Part shown: positions 26,254 through 35,060 of the stretch, one piece after another
Position numbering within the stretch: position 1 is the first letter of the stretch
Layout: each line of letters begins with the position of its first letter
Assembly: GCF_014697575.1 (NCBI RefSeq)
Contig: NZ_JACJSC010000015.1
Span: forward strand, 1 to 64,000
Length of the DNA: 64,000 nucleotides
Source: Planktothrix sp. FACHB-1365
GTDB taxonomy: Bacteria > Cyanobacteriota > Cyanobacteriia > Cyanobacteriales > Microcoleaceae
Reading direction: 5' to 3'
Made by a program: the position numbers and the translations under genes
The notes under the pieces: generated by a model
Seen by the model: the letters and a program-made list of their open reading frames with translations, nothing else
The model's database searches: none
What the model was told of the DNA's origin: nothing

Positions 26254-27207
26254 TCAAAATTGATCAGAACTAGATTCGGGTAATTCGCCGAACTGTTGAC
26301 GGTAACGGTTGAGCAACGCTTCTAACTCTTGGGAACGCTGTTGAGCTTCTTCGGTTTGGCGTTGAGCTTCTTCGGCTTGACGTTGAGCTTCTTCGGTTTG
26401 GCGTTGAGCTTCTTCGGTTTGGCGTTGAGCTTCTTCGGTTTGGCGTTGAGCTTCTTCGGCTTGACGTTGAGCTTCTTCGGTTTGGCGTTGAGCTTCTTCG
26501 GTTTGGCGTTGAGCTTCTTCGGCTTGGTGTTGAGCTTCTTCGGCTTGGCGTTGAGCTTCTTCGGCTTTTTGTGCAGATAATTCATCAACGGTGGGTAGAA
26601 TTTCACCCTCTGAAGTTGCCCATCTTAACCAGATCGTTTCAACGGTTTTATAACTTCCTGACCATCGCACTAATGATAAGCCTAATTGTTGACTGACTAA
26701 TCGATTAAATTGATCAGGAAAAATCGGTTCATAACTGCCATTAATTAAGGTAAATCCTGCCCAATCATCAGGATTAAAGGGATCATACCAGAAATATTCA
26801 GGAACCCGAACTTGATTTTGATAGATGAGTTTTTTGTCGGTTTTATCTCGTTGGGCGGTACTGTCTGATAATAATTCAATAATCACATCAGGGGCTTTTC
26901 CTTCTTCCCAAACCACCCAACTTTTTCGTTCTTTTTTGGGAACTCCTAATACAGCAAAAAAATCGGGGCCTTTGAAGTCTTGGTTCCGCACTTGGGCTAA
27001 ACTAAAATAGAGGAACATATTTCCCCCAACATAACCATCTTCTCGTTGTTCTAACCAAGGAATTAACTGATCAATCAGTAAATCCATTTGCAGTTTATGG
27101 CGTTGAGTTTCCATCGGGACTCCATCGTCACAAGGTAGTTCATCTTGCGTGGGCGGTAATATTATCCCATTTAGGAGTGTTTCTTGGGGTGGTGACATAG
27201 CTCTCAA
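26254..27207 (-). CDS. Uma2 family (DUF820) putative endonuclease with heptad-repeat tail
   Basis: Residues 1-200 of 317 fit the Uma2/DUF820 family, a PD-(D/E)XK nuclease-like fold very abundant in cyanobacteria: GPDFFAVLG, then APDVIIELLSDSTAQRDKTD with the conserved Asp and Glu, then KLIYQNQVRVPEYFWYD. The C-terminus (residues about 213-290) is eleven near-perfect copies of (A/T)EEAQRQ, which would form a long charged coiled coil, encoded by a 21-bp DNA repeat. Uma2 proteins often have such tails; their cellular role is unknown. The start may also be the second Met (27198, MSPPQETLLNG). Confidence 0.85.
   Translation of the reverse strand: MRAMSPPQETLLNGIILPPTQDELPCDDGVPMETQRHKLQMDLLIDQLIPWLEQREDGYVGGNMFLYFSLAQVRNQDFKGPDFFAVLGVPKKERKSWVVWEEGKAPDVIIELLSDSTAQRDKTDKKLIYQNQVRVPEYFWYDPFNPDDWAGFTLINGSYEPIFPDQFNRLVSQQLGLSLVRWSGSYKTVETIWLRWATSEGEILPTVDELSAQKAEEAQRQAEEAQHQAEEAQRQTEEAQRQTEEAQRQAEEAQRQTEEAQRQTEEAQRQTEEAQRQAEEAQRQTEEAQQRSQELEALLNRYRQQFGELPESSSDQF
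26338..26568 (-). repeat. 21-bp tandem repeat inside the Uma2 gene, about 11 units
   Basis: The plus strand shows repeated GAGCTTCTTCGGTTTGGCGT-type units of 21 bases, each giving 7 residues, (A/T)EEAQRQ. The pattern of A and T variants shows the array grew by duplication of multi-unit blocks. Because 21 is a multiple of 3, expansion changes coil length without breaking the frame. Confidence 0.9.
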
Positions 27208-27297
27208 TTAATCAATAGATTAATGATTTTAGAGATATTCTATCATAGCAATCTACCATAATGGTAAGTGGACTAACCATTTAAGTTACAACAAAGA

Positions 27298-28377
27298 TTA
27301 TAAAACCTTACAATTCTTGATTTTTTCTAAGGTGGCTTTCATTAATTCTGTTGTTTGACCGGATACCGTAAAAACTAACGCTTCTCGATAAATTCTTTGG
27401 GCAGAATTGCTGTTTAAATTTGCCGCACCACTGGAAACTGTTATCGCAGCATGGGCGCAACGCACGGCTAATTCTATCGCCCAGGCGCGGAGTTTATATT
27501 TTTCTGAAGTATTCAGAGTTTGAGGATGATTTTGAGCCAAAAATATTTTAGAGCGACATTGATTGAGTTCTTGATTTAAGGAATTAAAGGCATCTTGAAT
27601 AAAGGAAAACCCTGTTTTTTGAAAGGCTATTTCTACAATCTCTAACCCTGCTCTCGCACAGCCTAACGCTAAAAAACTAGCGTGTAAAACTTTAGTTTTA
27701 TCATTGTCTTGTATCCAGCCAACGGGATGAATAGAAACGACTTTTTCTGCTGGTAAAAACCATTGGGTAAAGGTTGCTGTTACGGTATTAGTGGAAGTCA
27801 TGCCGCAAAGGGACAGGGGAGGACTTAATGCTATCGTACTTTCTCCTATTTTTTGTTCGCAAAAGGGGACTAACCCCCAAACAGATTGACCATCAGGTAA
27901 TATTGCAGCAACTACAAATTCTTCAAAAATTCCCCATCCTGTTATCCAAGGAACAAAGCCATTAAGTTGATATCCCCCCGTTACAGGAATAGCAATAATT
28001 GAGGGATTTCCTAATCGTCTTAAGTGGGAAAAACCGACTCCAATTTTAGCAATTCCATGACTCATTCGGGGTAAATAATCTGCTTGTAATTGAGTATTAG
28101 AGCTTTGAATTAACATCCCAGCAACACTTTGATGTTGAGTTTGCAAAAAGGCTAAGGCACCTGAATAACGGGCGATTAATTCTTGAAATTTAAAAAAGGT
28201 TTCTGCGTCGATTTGTCGCCCTCCCCAACCCTGGGGAATTCTTAATCCTAAAACTCCTAATTCTCCTAATTCCTTAAAGGCTTGATTCAGGGCTTTTGAA
28301 CATTCATCTATTTGATTAGCCTGGGGGTAAATCTTTTGTTTTAAATAGGATTCTGTTTGTTGTAGCAGTTCAGACAC
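27298..28377 (-). CDS. Acyl-CoA dehydrogenase family flavoprotein
   Basis: The 359-aa protein has the acyl-CoA dehydrogenase layout: N-terminal helical domain (ELGVLGLRIPQGWGGRQID), middle beta domain (KIGVGFSHLRR, TGGYQLNGFVPWITGWG), and C-terminal helical domain (LGCARAGLEIVEIAFQKTG, ending SGAANLNSNSAQRIYREALVFTVSGQT). Members oxidise acyl-CoA thioesters with FAD, or in DszC-like branches act as flavin monooxygenases. Cyanobacteria lack a standard beta-oxidation cycle, so a monooxygenase-like or secondary-metabolism role is possible. It is slightly shorter than the usual 380-400 aa. It stands alone between the Uma2 gene and a long repeat-filled gap. Confidence 0.8.
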   Translation of the reverse strand: MSELLQQTESYLKQKIYPQANQIDECSKALNQAFKELGELGVLGLRIPQGWGGRQIDAETFFKFQELIARYSGALAFLQTQHQSVAGMLIQSSNTQLQADYLPRMSHGIAKIGVGFSHLRRLGNPSIIAIPVTGGYQLNGFVPWITGWGIFEEFVVAAILPDGQSVWGLVPFCEQKIGESTIALSPPLSLCGMTSTNTVTATFTQWFLPAEKVVSIHPVGWIQDNDKTKVLHASFLALGCARAGLEIVEIAFQKTGFSFIQDAFNSLNQELNQCRSKIFLAQNHPQTLNTSEKYKLRAWAIELAVRCAHAAITVSSGAANLNSNSAQRIYREALVFTVSGQTTELMKATLEKIKNCKVL

Positions 28378-28464
28378 AATATATTGAGTTTAGGGTAAAA
28401 TTATAACGGTTTTTAATAAGAGTGAACTGTTCGAGGTGGAAACCGGGTTTTTGGGAAAAAGCCC

Positions 28465-28785
28465 ATGCCTTGTTCCTCAATGCACAAATTTTGCTTTTTG
28501 TCAATCCCCCTGTTTCTCAGGCAATCATTTTTGTCCAAAATTCGCGCATCGCAGGGTAGCAATTGGCAGCGAAACTCAAAAGATTTTACGAAATAATCAG
28601 GGTTTCGGACTTAGTTTTGGGCAATAGACACAATAAACCCTTGGGGGGTGTTTTTCACACTATACCAGAACCCCGATCATCTCGTCAACTTTTTGAGAAA
28701 TATTTTTAATAAAATATCAGGATTCCCTGACAATATTTTAAAAAATAAAACTATTTTTAGAAAACTATTAGATAAACTTAACATA
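28465..28785 (-). repeat. Dispersed non-coding element, copy B
   Basis: The reverse complement aligns with 672-1000. The block around 28690-28745 is about 90% identical to 725-780 by eye. Unlike copy A, this copy has a near-consensus promoter. A transcript would run leftward over conserved blocks TCTATTGCC, TTTCGTAAAAT, GAATTTTGG and GGGATTGACAAAA, and end near GGGCTTTTTCCC. Weak open frames share N-T-x-Q-G-x-I-x-S-I with copy A, but are only about 15 codons long. Confidence 0.65.
28659..28688 (-). promoter_or_regulatory. Promoter-like core in dispersed element copy B
   Basis: On the reverse strand TTGACG (28683-28688) and TATAGT (28659-28664) are separated by 18 bases, close to the sigma-70 consensus. 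The -35 and spacer are conserved in copy A (TTGACG at 772-777). No gene lies directly downstream, so a small RNA is possible. Confidence 0.45.
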
Positions 28786-28821
28786 AAAAACCCAAAACCC
28801 GGTTTTTTCCAGGGAGTGACG

Positions 28822-29940
28822 TTAGATAAGCTTTGAATTTTTAATTAATAGATTTCCAAACCAAGGACTAATTAATAAGATCAATAACATTCGGGTCATT
28901 TGCATCGCTAATACAATTCCAGAGTCTCCCCCCAGTTGAATTACGGTTGCAATCATAGCTGTAATTCCTCCCGGTGTGGAACCTAATATAGCCGTCATGG
29001 TATCGACTTGGGTAATTTCATGGAAGATATAACCCGCGCCCAAACAAAATAAAATTAATATTAGGACTAAAACGATTTCAATTAAAACCGCTTTCCAAAG
29101 AGTTTTAGCATTGTTCCAGTCAAACTTTAACCCGATAGAAAACCCCACAAACAATAGCCCAACGGTAAATAGTAAGGAGGGCATTTTAATCGAGTGGGGG
29201 ATTGTCCAAAAGACAATTAAACTAACGATAAACGGCCCAAAAAATAAGGATGACGGTAAATGAAATTTTTCCCCTAATAGAATTCCTAACACACCACAAC
29301 CGCCCAGAATTGCTAGGTTGAAAACCGGAGGTAAAGAAGGTAAAGTTTGAAGGGGAATCGAGAGCACAGAAGGGATAGTCGTATCCCCTGCAAACCAGTA
29401 ACCGACGAGGGTAGGAACAATAACAGCAACTAATAAAATTCGTAGATATTGTAACAGGGCAACGGCGATCGCATCGGCCCCCATTGCCTCACTCATAGCA
29501 ATTAAACTGTAACTCGCCCCAGGAACACAACTGAGGAACCCCGTCGCCCGATCAAGATTACCCCAACGTCCTAATAAATAGCCATTTAAGACACTCATTC
29601 CCCCAGTAATCAGAATACAGATCATCAGGGGAAAAGCGTAAGTTTTCATTAAGCCTAGGGTATGCCAGGAAAACCCTGTAGCCGTTGCGATCGCAACAAT
29701 CGCTTGACCCACGATAAAAAAGATTGGGGGTAGGGGCTGGGGTTTTCCTCGAAACACGGCATAAAGAATGCCCGCCACCATTGGGCCAATCAGCCATCCC
29801 ACAGGAACGTGCAACCCGTTGAATAAATAGCCGACCCCCACAGCCAGCATCAACTGAGGTAAAAGCTGGACAAATTGGGGCAAAGTTCGAGAGAATTCTT
29901 GCCTCAAGTGCGTCAGGGTATTTTGATAGTCTATATTCAT
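28822..29940 (-). CDS. AbrB family (PF05145) membrane protein
   Basis: I start at ATG 29940 (MNIDYQNTLTHLRQEF) because the longer frame to 29988 begins with TTG and overlaps the upstream gene. The 372-aa protein has about ten membrane helices in two related halves, each with the family's Gly-rich pattern: HVPVGWLIGPMVAGILYAVF and LPSSLFFGPFIVSLIVFW. PROSITE-like blocks SCVPGASYSLIAMSEAMGAD and LGSTPGGITAMIATVIQLGG are the paired PG[AG] motifs of this family, once called ammonia monooxygenase or AbrB duplication proteins. Function is unproven; transport is inferred. It follows the peroxiredoxin gene on the same strand, so they may form an operon. Confidence 0.8.
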   Translation of the reverse strand: MNIDYQNTLTHLRQEFSRTLPQFVQLLPQLMLAVGVGYLFNGLHVPVGWLIGPMVAGILYAVFRGKPQPLPPIFFIVGQAIVAIATATGFSWHTLGLMKTYAFPLMICILITGGMSVLNGYLLGRWGNLDRATGFLSCVPGASYSLIAMSEAMGADAIAVALLQYLRILLVAVIVPTLVGYWFAGDTTIPSVLSIPLQTLPSLPPVFNLAILGGCGVLGILLGEKFHLPSSLFFGPFIVSLIVFWTIPHSIKMPSLLFTVGLLFVGFSIGLKFDWNNAKTLWKAVLIEIVLVLILILFCLGAGYIFHEITQVDTMTAILGSTPGGITAMIATVIQLGGDSGIVLAMQMTRMLLILLISPWFGNLLIKNSKLI

Positions 29941-29974
29941 CGACGAGAACCGATCACTCGGATTGGGATTTAGG

Positions 29975-30436
29975 CTAAGAAACCGCAATAGTCTTGAGAG
30001 TCGTTAAGGCTTCCTCAACGTGACGCTGAAACTCTAGCATCGAATCAAACAGATGTCGCACCACACCGTCTTTATCAATAATGTAGGTCACACGGCCGGG
30101 GAGAATCCACAGTGCGGCTGGAACACCATAGAGTTGACGAACTTTATTGCCAGTATCACTTAACAAAATAAACGGAAGATTGTATTTTTTGACAAACTGT
30201 TGATGGGATTGGGTGCTGTCCGAACTAATCCCAATCACTTCTGCACCCGCATCTTTAAAGACTTGATAGCTATCTCGAAAGCCACAGGCTTCAGCCGTAC
30301 AGCCCGGAGTATCATCTTTGGGATAAAAGTAGAGGACAACGGATTTTTTTCCTTGGAAGTCCTTAAGACTAACTGATTCGCCCGTTTGCGAAGTTAAGGT
30401 GAAATCAGGAGCCATATCTCCGACTTTAACGGCCAT
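29975..30436 (-). CDS. Peroxiredoxin Q / BCP thioredoxin-dependent peroxidase
   Basis: The 153-aa enzyme has the thioredoxin-fold core of Prx[24 protein letters not shown], then [20 protein letters not shown]. The first Cys of PGCT is the peroxidatic cysteine and the second, five residues on in EACG, is the resolving cysteine, the atypical 2-Cys arrangement of Prx[22 protein letters not shown] is also typical. It reduces hydrogen peroxide and alkyl hydroperoxides using thioredoxin. Length is normal (about 150 aa). The AbrB-family gene lies downstream on the same strand, 34 bases away with the ATG start chosen here. Confidence 0.93.
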   Translation of the reverse strand: MAVKVGDMAPDFTLTSQTGESVSLKDFQGKKSVVLYFYPKDDTPGCTAEACGFRDSYQVFKDAGAEVIGISSDSTQSHQQFVKKYNLPFILLSDTGNKVRQLYGVPAALWILPGRVTYIIDKDGVVRHLFDSMLEFQRHVEEALTTLKTIAVS

Positions 30437-30590
30437 AGTGGTGATAACCCTGTATGATTTGATGAAATGTTAACCTTTGTTATGATAGCGCGGACAGGCT
30501 AACTCGGCTACCCAAGGAGGATTTTTCAGGGAGAATTTAACAAATTGAGATTCTACGTTAACATTTTAGCTCACAATTACCCTTTTTTCC

Positions 30591-32153
30591 ATGAAAACAT
30601 TATTAATTTATCCCGAATTTCCTCCTACTTTTTGGTCCTATGAAAAAATCCTGGAATTAGTGAATCGCAAAGTCTTATTACCGCCTTTAGGATTAATTAC
30701 AGTGGCGGCAATTTTGCCCCAAAGTTGGGAATTTAAACTGGTTGATCGCAATATTACCTCTGTGAGTGAAGCCGATTGGGATTGGGCAGAATTAGTCATT
30801 CTTTCAGGAATGATTGTGCAGAAATCCGATTTTATCGCCCAAATTCAAGAAGCGAAAAGACGAGGAAAATTAGTGGCTGTTGGTGGCCCCTACCCCACGT
30901 CTGTTCCCCATGAAATTGAAACCGCCGGAGCAGATTTTTTGATTTTAGATGAAGGGGAAATCACCCTTCCGATGTTTGTTGAAGCGATTGAACGGGGGGA
31001 AACATCCGGGGTATTTCGTACCCCAGAAAAACCCAGTGTCACCTTAACGCCTATTCCCCGTTACGACTTATTAGAATTGGATGCTTATGATTCCATGTCG
31101 GTACAGTTTTCACGGGGATGTCCGTTTCAATGTGAATTTTGTGACATTATTGTGCTTTATGGCCGTAAACCCCGCACCAAAACCCCAGAACAATTATTAA
31201 AAGAATTAGATTATCTCTATGAACTGGGATGGCGACGAGGGGTGTTCATGGTGGATGATAATTTTATTGGCAATAAACGCAATGTCAAATTATTGTTAAA
31301 AGCCTTAAAAATTTGGCAAGCCGAACATCAATATCCCTTCCGGTTTAATACAGAAGCTTCCGTAGACTTAGCGGATGATGCAGAATTAATGGATTTGATG
31401 GTGGAGTGTAATTTTGATGCGGTATTTTTAGGGATTGAAACCCCCGATACCAGTAGCTTAGAACTGACTAAAAAATATCAAAATAACCGCAGTCCCCTAT
31501 TAGAAGCCGTTGATAAAATTATCCGGGCTGGTTTACGACCAATGGCGGGATTTATTCTAGGGTTTGATGGCGAAAAACCCGGTGCGGGTTCTCGAATTAT
31601 TGACTTTGTGGAACAAGCTGCGATTCCAGCGGCTTTATTTAGTATGTTACAAGCCTTACCGAATACGGCGCTATGGACTCGTTTAGAAAAAGAAGGACGG
31701 TTAATTAATCCCAAAAAGTTTGATATTAACCAAACCACTTTAATTAACTTTATTCCCACTCGTCCCGTTGAAGAAATTGCTGAAGAATATATTGAAACCT
31801 TTTGGCAACTTTATGATCCTGAACGGTATTTAGAACGCACCTATCGCTGTTTCTTAAAGTTAGGCGCACCTAAATGTCATCCTCCGGGTAAAATACCAAG
31901 TTTTATTGATTTAAAAGCCTTAGCCACTGTAATTTGGCGACAAGGATTTAAACGCAAAACCCGGTGGAAATTTTGGCAATATTTGTTCAGTATTATCAAA
32001 CATAATCCCGCCGTTTGGGATCATTATTTAACCTTATGCGCCCATAATGAGCATTTCTTAGAATATCGGCAAATTGTCAAAACAGAAATTGAACAACAGT
32101 TAGCTGAATATAAAGCTCAAAAAGCCCAACTGCAAACTCAAGTTCCAGCGTAG
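30591..32153 (+). CDS. B12-binding domain radical SAM protein with DUF4070
   Basis: The 520-aa protein has an N-terminal cobalamin-binding-like Rossmann domain (residues 1-135, LVILSGMIVQKSDF, LVAVGGPYPTSVP), a radical SAM domain with CX3CX2C in SRGCPFQCEFCDI (about residues 174-186) plus MVDDNFIGN, and a C-terminal DUF4070-like region (about 370-500). The layout matches HpnP-type hopanoid methylases and many B12-radical-SAM proteins of unknown substrate in cyanobacteria. I do not assign hopanoid methylation because the N-terminus differs from HpnP as I know it. The GGPYPTSVP turn is intact. It is monocistronic, divergent from the peroxiredoxin gene. Confidence 0.85.
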   Translation: MKTLLIYPEFPPTFWSYEKILELVNRKVLLPPLGLITVAAILPQSWEFKLVDRNITSVSEADWDWAELVILSGMIVQKSDFIAQIQEAKRRGKLVAVGGPYPTSVPHEIETAGADFLILDEGEITLPMFVEAIERGETSGVFRTPEKPSVTLTPIPRYDLLELDAYDSMSVQFSRGCPFQCEFCDIIVLYGRKPRTKTPEQLLKELDYLYELGWRRGVFMVDDNFIGNKRNVKLLLKALKIWQAEHQYPFRFNTEASVDLADDAELMDLMVECNFDAVFLGIETPDTSSLELTKKYQNNRSPLLEAVDKIIRAGLRPMAGFILGFDGEKPGAGSRIIDFVEQAAIPAALFSMLQALPNTALWTRLEKEGRLINPKKFDINQTTLINFIPTRPVEEIAEEYIETFWQLYDPERYLERTYRCFLKLGAPKCHPPGKIPSFIDLKALATVIWRQGFKRKTRWKFWQYLFSIIKHNPAVWDHYLTLCAHNEHFLEYRQIVKTEIEQQLAEYKAQKAQLQTQVPA

Positions 32154-32425
32154 GAGATTCGGTAAAATTTAGCTCTAATTTTATTAGGGGTGTGTAAGCT
32201 AGACTTATGCACTCCTTCAAAGATAAAACGGATAATAATAACCGCTTTTTTGAAAAATAAGAATTTTTTTATATTTTCTTTAAATTTTATTTATTGTTTT
32301 ATTAATTTTTTCTGAATTTGCTACATATAGCACCAAAATATTTCAATCTTATGGTAGCTTTCAGGGGAAAGTCATCTGCATTTAGACAGATCTTTTGACT
32401 AGGTTGTATTTTCAGAGGTTTAATA

Positions 32426-33172
32426 ATGCCGATCACTAAGCGATGTCTTGCCGAGTTTATGGGAACATTTTGGCTCGTTTTTGGAGGATGTGGATCTGCT
32501 GTTTTTGCGGCTCAATTTCCAGACGTCAATAATCCGCTTGGTATTGGATTTACTGGGGTTGCATTTGCCTTTGGGTTAACCGTTTTAACGATGGCCTATG
32601 CCATTGGTCATATTTCCGGTTGCCATCTCAACCCTGCGGTTTCCTTTGGATTATGGGCGGGTAAACGCTTTTCAGGCGGAAAAGATTTAGCACTTTATAT
32701 TGGATCTCAAGTTGCAGGAGCAATTGTCGCTTCTTTAGTGCTTTATTTAATCGTCAGTGGCAAAGCGGGATTTGATGCAGCAGCCTTTAAGAGTGGTTCT
32801 AACCCCTTTGCAACCAATGGATATGGAGACCATTCTCCCGGCGGTTACGGGTTATTTTCAGCCCTACTGCATGAATTTGTGTTGACATTTATGTTCTTGA
32901 TGGTAATTATGGGATCAACCGATCGCCGCGCCCCTCAAGGCTTTGCCCCCATTGCTATTGGTTTAGGATTAACCTTAATTCACTTAATCGGAATTCCCGT
33001 CACCAATGTATCTGTAAATCCAGCCCGTAGCACCGGCCCAGCATTGTTTATTGGCGGTTGGGCAATCCAACAATTATGGTTATTTTGGGTCGCACCTATT
33101 TTAGGGGGAATAGCCGCAGCTTTAACCTATAACAGTTTATTTGGTGAATCGCCATCTAACCCCGATGTTTAA
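32426..33172 (+). CDS. aqpZ: Aquaporin Z
   Basis: The 248-aa channel has both NPA boxes: [16 protein letters not shown] and [11 protein letters not shown], with the selectivity-filter Arg following the second. Six membrane helices and the [13 protein letters not shown] start match bacterial AqpZ rather than glycerol facilitators; the water-specific His and Cys-type filter positions look conserved ([12 protein letters not shown]). It lets water cross the plasma membrane, and in cyanobacteria is linked to osmotic adjustment. The start ATG follows AGAGGTTTAATA, a moderate ribosome binding site. The 270-base AT-rich upstream gap probably holds the promoter. Confidence 0.95.
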   Translation: MPITKRCLAEFMGTFWLVFGGCGSAVFAAQFPDVNNPLGIGFTGVAFAFGLTVLTMAYAIGHISGCHLNPAVSFGLWAGKRFSGGKDLALYIGSQVAGAIVASLVLYLIVSGKAGFDAAAFKSGSNPFATNGYGDHSPGGYGLFSALLHEFVLTFMFLMVIMGSTDRRAPQGFAPIAIGLGLTLIHLIGIPVTNVSVNPARSTGPALFIGGWAIQQLWLFWVAPILGGIAAALTYNSLFGESPSNPDV

Positions 33173-33248
33173 GGAATAAAAATTTATACTTTTCCTCGTT
33201 TTGTGTCAAAAAAAAGATCAAGTATCTCCTTCTAGGAGCGAGTATGGC

Positions 33249-33344
33249 ATGATGGGTATTAACAATCTCATTAATGCAGTATTCGCTCTTAGCAGATCGT
33301 TAGAAAAACCCAAAATTTTCGATAAAATTCCTGGCTCAAGATGA
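33249..33344 (+). CDS. Possible 31-aa small protein
   Basis: ATG at 33249 opens a 31-codon frame (MMGINNLINAVFALSRSLEK, then PKIFDKIPGSR). AGGAG at 33234-33238 lies 10 bases before it, a good ribosome binding site. It overlaps the 3' end of the convergent PAP2 gene by 9 bases. No family recognised; the call rests only on the ribosome site and the frame. Confidence 0.2.
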   Translation: MMGINNLINAVFALSRSLEKPKIFDKIPGSR

Positions 33345-34034
33345 ATTTTTGCGAGGGGAGGGAAATTTGAGCAGCAATCTTACTCCAATTGCCCATGCAA
33401 TAGAAGCTGCCCAACCTGCCAGAATATCGCTAGGATAATGAACTCCTAAATATAAGCGTGTCCAGCCAATTGCCAAGACAAATCCCCCTCCAACGGCTAA
33501 AACGAACCAGCACCAGCGACTCCCCCAAGTTAACACCACTAGAGCCACAACGAGAGTCATGCTTGACATGGCATGACCACTGGGAAAGCCATAATCTAAT
33601 TCGGGAGCCGGAGATTCCCAAAGGTGAGGACGTACTCGGTGCAGCAGAACTTTTGTTGTTCGATTGATAATAATACTTCCGAGCAAAGTAATTACTAAAT
33701 AGGTTAATTGATGCCAGCGACGGTGAAACAGTAGCGTTAACACAATAACGGTCGCAACGGGAAAAACTCCCCAAAAAACACCCAACCTAGTCAAGGTTGA
33801 AGCGAACCTATCGAGTTGAGGGTTTGCTGTTGAGTGAATCGCTAGAAGGGTGGGTACATCCCACGAAAAGCCCCCTTCGTTTTCCCAAACTTCCTCAGCT
33901 AATTCTCCAAAGATTTGTAACGGAAAAAAGACTCCAACCAACAAAATTAATAAAGCAACCCGATGAGCAATTAGCGATCGCTTCAAGATTAAGAAAAATG
34001 ACCGGATATAATTCCAAAGACTGCCATCAAACAT
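33336..34034 (-). CDS. PAP2 superfamily membrane phosphatase
   Basis: The 232-aa protein carries the three phosphatase motifs of the PAP2 family in order: KVLLHRVRPHLW (KX6RP), FPSGHAMSS (PSGH) and TRLYLGVHYPSDILAGW (SRX5HX3D, with Thr for Ser). About six membrane helices surround them. Members remove phosphate from phosphatidic acid, undecaprenyl or other lipid phosphates outside or within the membrane; the substrate here is unknown. It is divergent from the CDF transporter, with only 56 bases between starts, so their promoters overlap. Length is typical. Confidence 0.88.
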   Translation of the reverse strand: MFDGSLWNYIRSFFLILKRSLIAHRVALLILLVGVFFPLQIFGELAEEVWENEGGFSWDVPTLLAIHSTANPQLDRFASTLTRLGVFWGVFPVATVIVLTLLFHRRWHQLTYLVITLLGSIIINRTTKVLLHRVRPHLWESPAPELDYGFPSGHAMSSMTLVVALVVLTWGSRWCWFVLAVGGGFVLAIGWTRLYLGVHYPSDILAGWAASIAWAIGVRLLLKFPSPRKNSS

Positions 34035-34090
34035 GACTAAATCCCGTAAACAATTGAGAGCACTCGCCTGTCATATCAGAAAAATTTACT

Positions 34091-34999
34091 ATGAACAATA
34101 ATAAATCTGCCCGTTTCTACACGTTTCTGTCCATTGGAGCAGCACTCCTAACCATCGCCCTGAAAACGGGAGCTTACTTACTCACGGGTTCTGTTGGCTT
34201 ATTATCGGATGCGGCAGAATCCTGTGTGAATTTAGTCGCCGCTATTATTGCAACCTGGGCTGTTACTTATGCAGCCAAACCACCCGATGAAAAACATACC
34301 TTCGGACATTACAAAGCCGAATATTTTTCCAGTGGAGTTGAAGGTGCATTAATTCTAGTCGCCGCAGGTAGTATTGCCTTCGCAGCTTGGCAACGCTTGC
34401 TTCATCCTCAACCCTTGGAGCAATTGGGAATTGGACTCGGATTATCTCTGGTCGCGGCTGCCATCAATGGTGGATTAGCTTTGGTGATGTTGAGAGCGAG
34501 TAAGCGATTACGTTCAATTACATTGCGCGCGGATGCTCATCACCTGCTTACCGATGTCTGGACTTCCGTAGGGGTTGTATTGGGATTAATTTTAGTCCCC
34601 ATTACTCAATGGTTGATTCTTGATCCGATTATTGCTTTTATCGTTGCTGCTAATATCGTTTGGGCGGGTTTCAGGTTAATACACGAGACGGGTTTGGGAC
34701 TGCTCGACACCGCAATGCCTGTAGCAGAACGTCGCCTGATCACAGATATTTTAGCGGGTTACGATGCTCAAGGTGTTCAGTTCCACGCCCTCAGAACACG
34801 GGTAGCAGGTTCCCGTCGTTTTGTCTCCCTTCATGTGTTAGTACCAGGTGCTTGGACAGTTCAGCAGGGACATGATATTTGTGAACAGATTGAACTGGCA
34901 ATTGGGCGCTCGTTGCCGGGAACTTATGTTTTCACTCACTTAGAACCGTTGGAAGACCCCATTTCATGGCAAGACCAACAACTAGATCGAGACCTATAA
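34091..34999 (+). CDS. Cation diffusion facilitator family metal transporter
   Basis: The 302-aa protein has the CDF layout: membrane helices from residue 10 to about 200, with metal-site residues in [11 protein letters not shown] (helix II) and [13 protein letters not shown] (helix V, HX3D), the [10 protein letters not shown] loop, then a cytoplasmic ferredoxin-like domain (residues about 210-295, [20 protein letters not shown]). CDF proteins exchange Zn, Mn, Fe or Co for protons. The first site, DAAES rather than the HX3D of zinc exporters, leaves the metal open. It ends in a strong hairpin terminator shared with prfC. Confidence 0.88.
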   Translation: MNNNKSARFYTFLSIGAALLTIALKTGAYLLTGSVGLLSDAAESCVNLVAAIIATWAVTYAAKPPDEKHTFGHYKAEYFSSGVEGALILVAAGSIAFAAWQRLLHPQPLEQLGIGLGLSLVAAAINGGLALVMLRASKRLRSITLRADAHHLLTDVWTSVGVVLGLILVPITQWLILDPIIAFIVAANIVWAGFRLIHETGLGLLDTAMPVAERRLITDILAGYDAQGVQFHALRTRVAGSRRFVSLHVLVPGAWTVQQGHDICEQIELAIGRSLPGTYVFTHLEPLEDPISWQDQQLDRDL

Positions 35000-35016
35000 C
35001 TTAACATCCCCGTAAG

Positions 35017-35046
35017 AGCGATAGGTAATGACCCATACCTATCGCT
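35017..35046. terminator. Bidirectional terminator between the CDF gene and prfC
   Basis: AGCGATAGGTA (35017-35027) and TACCTATCGCT (35036-35046) form a perfect 11-bp stem with an 8-base loop, followed by TGTTGATTT. It lies between two convergent stop codons. Confidence 0.7.
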
Positions 35047-35060
35047 TGTTGATTTAACCT

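Larger units (their letters stand above)
28438..28811. repeat. Inverted-repeat-flanked non-coding region (MITE-like candidate)
   Basis: The gap between the acyl-CoA dehydrogenase and AbrB-family genes is bounded by GGAAACCGGGTTTTTGGG at its left and, inverted at its right, by TGGAAAAAACCGGGTTTTGGG-like sequence (read on the reverse strand). Inside lies copy B of the dispersed element. Terminal inverted repeats around a ~370-bp non-coding core resemble a miniature mobile element, although the GAAACC palindrome also occurs alone elsewhere (4796, 60737). No target duplication was recognised. Confidence 0.45.

Noticed and set aside
26329-26580. Opposite-strand frame of SFFGLAL repeats
   Set aside because: It is the antisense shadow of the Uma2 heptad repeat; the Uma2 reading has conserved domain residues.
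28436-28836. Short open frames in the gap before the AbrB-family gene
   Set aside because: They lie in the dispersed element; the corresponding copy near 672-1000 does not keep these frames.
30591-32153. HpnP hopanoid C-2 methylase
   Set aside because: Domain layout is the same, but the N-terminus and spacing do not let me separate it from other B12-radical-SAM proteins; no hopanoid gene is nearby.
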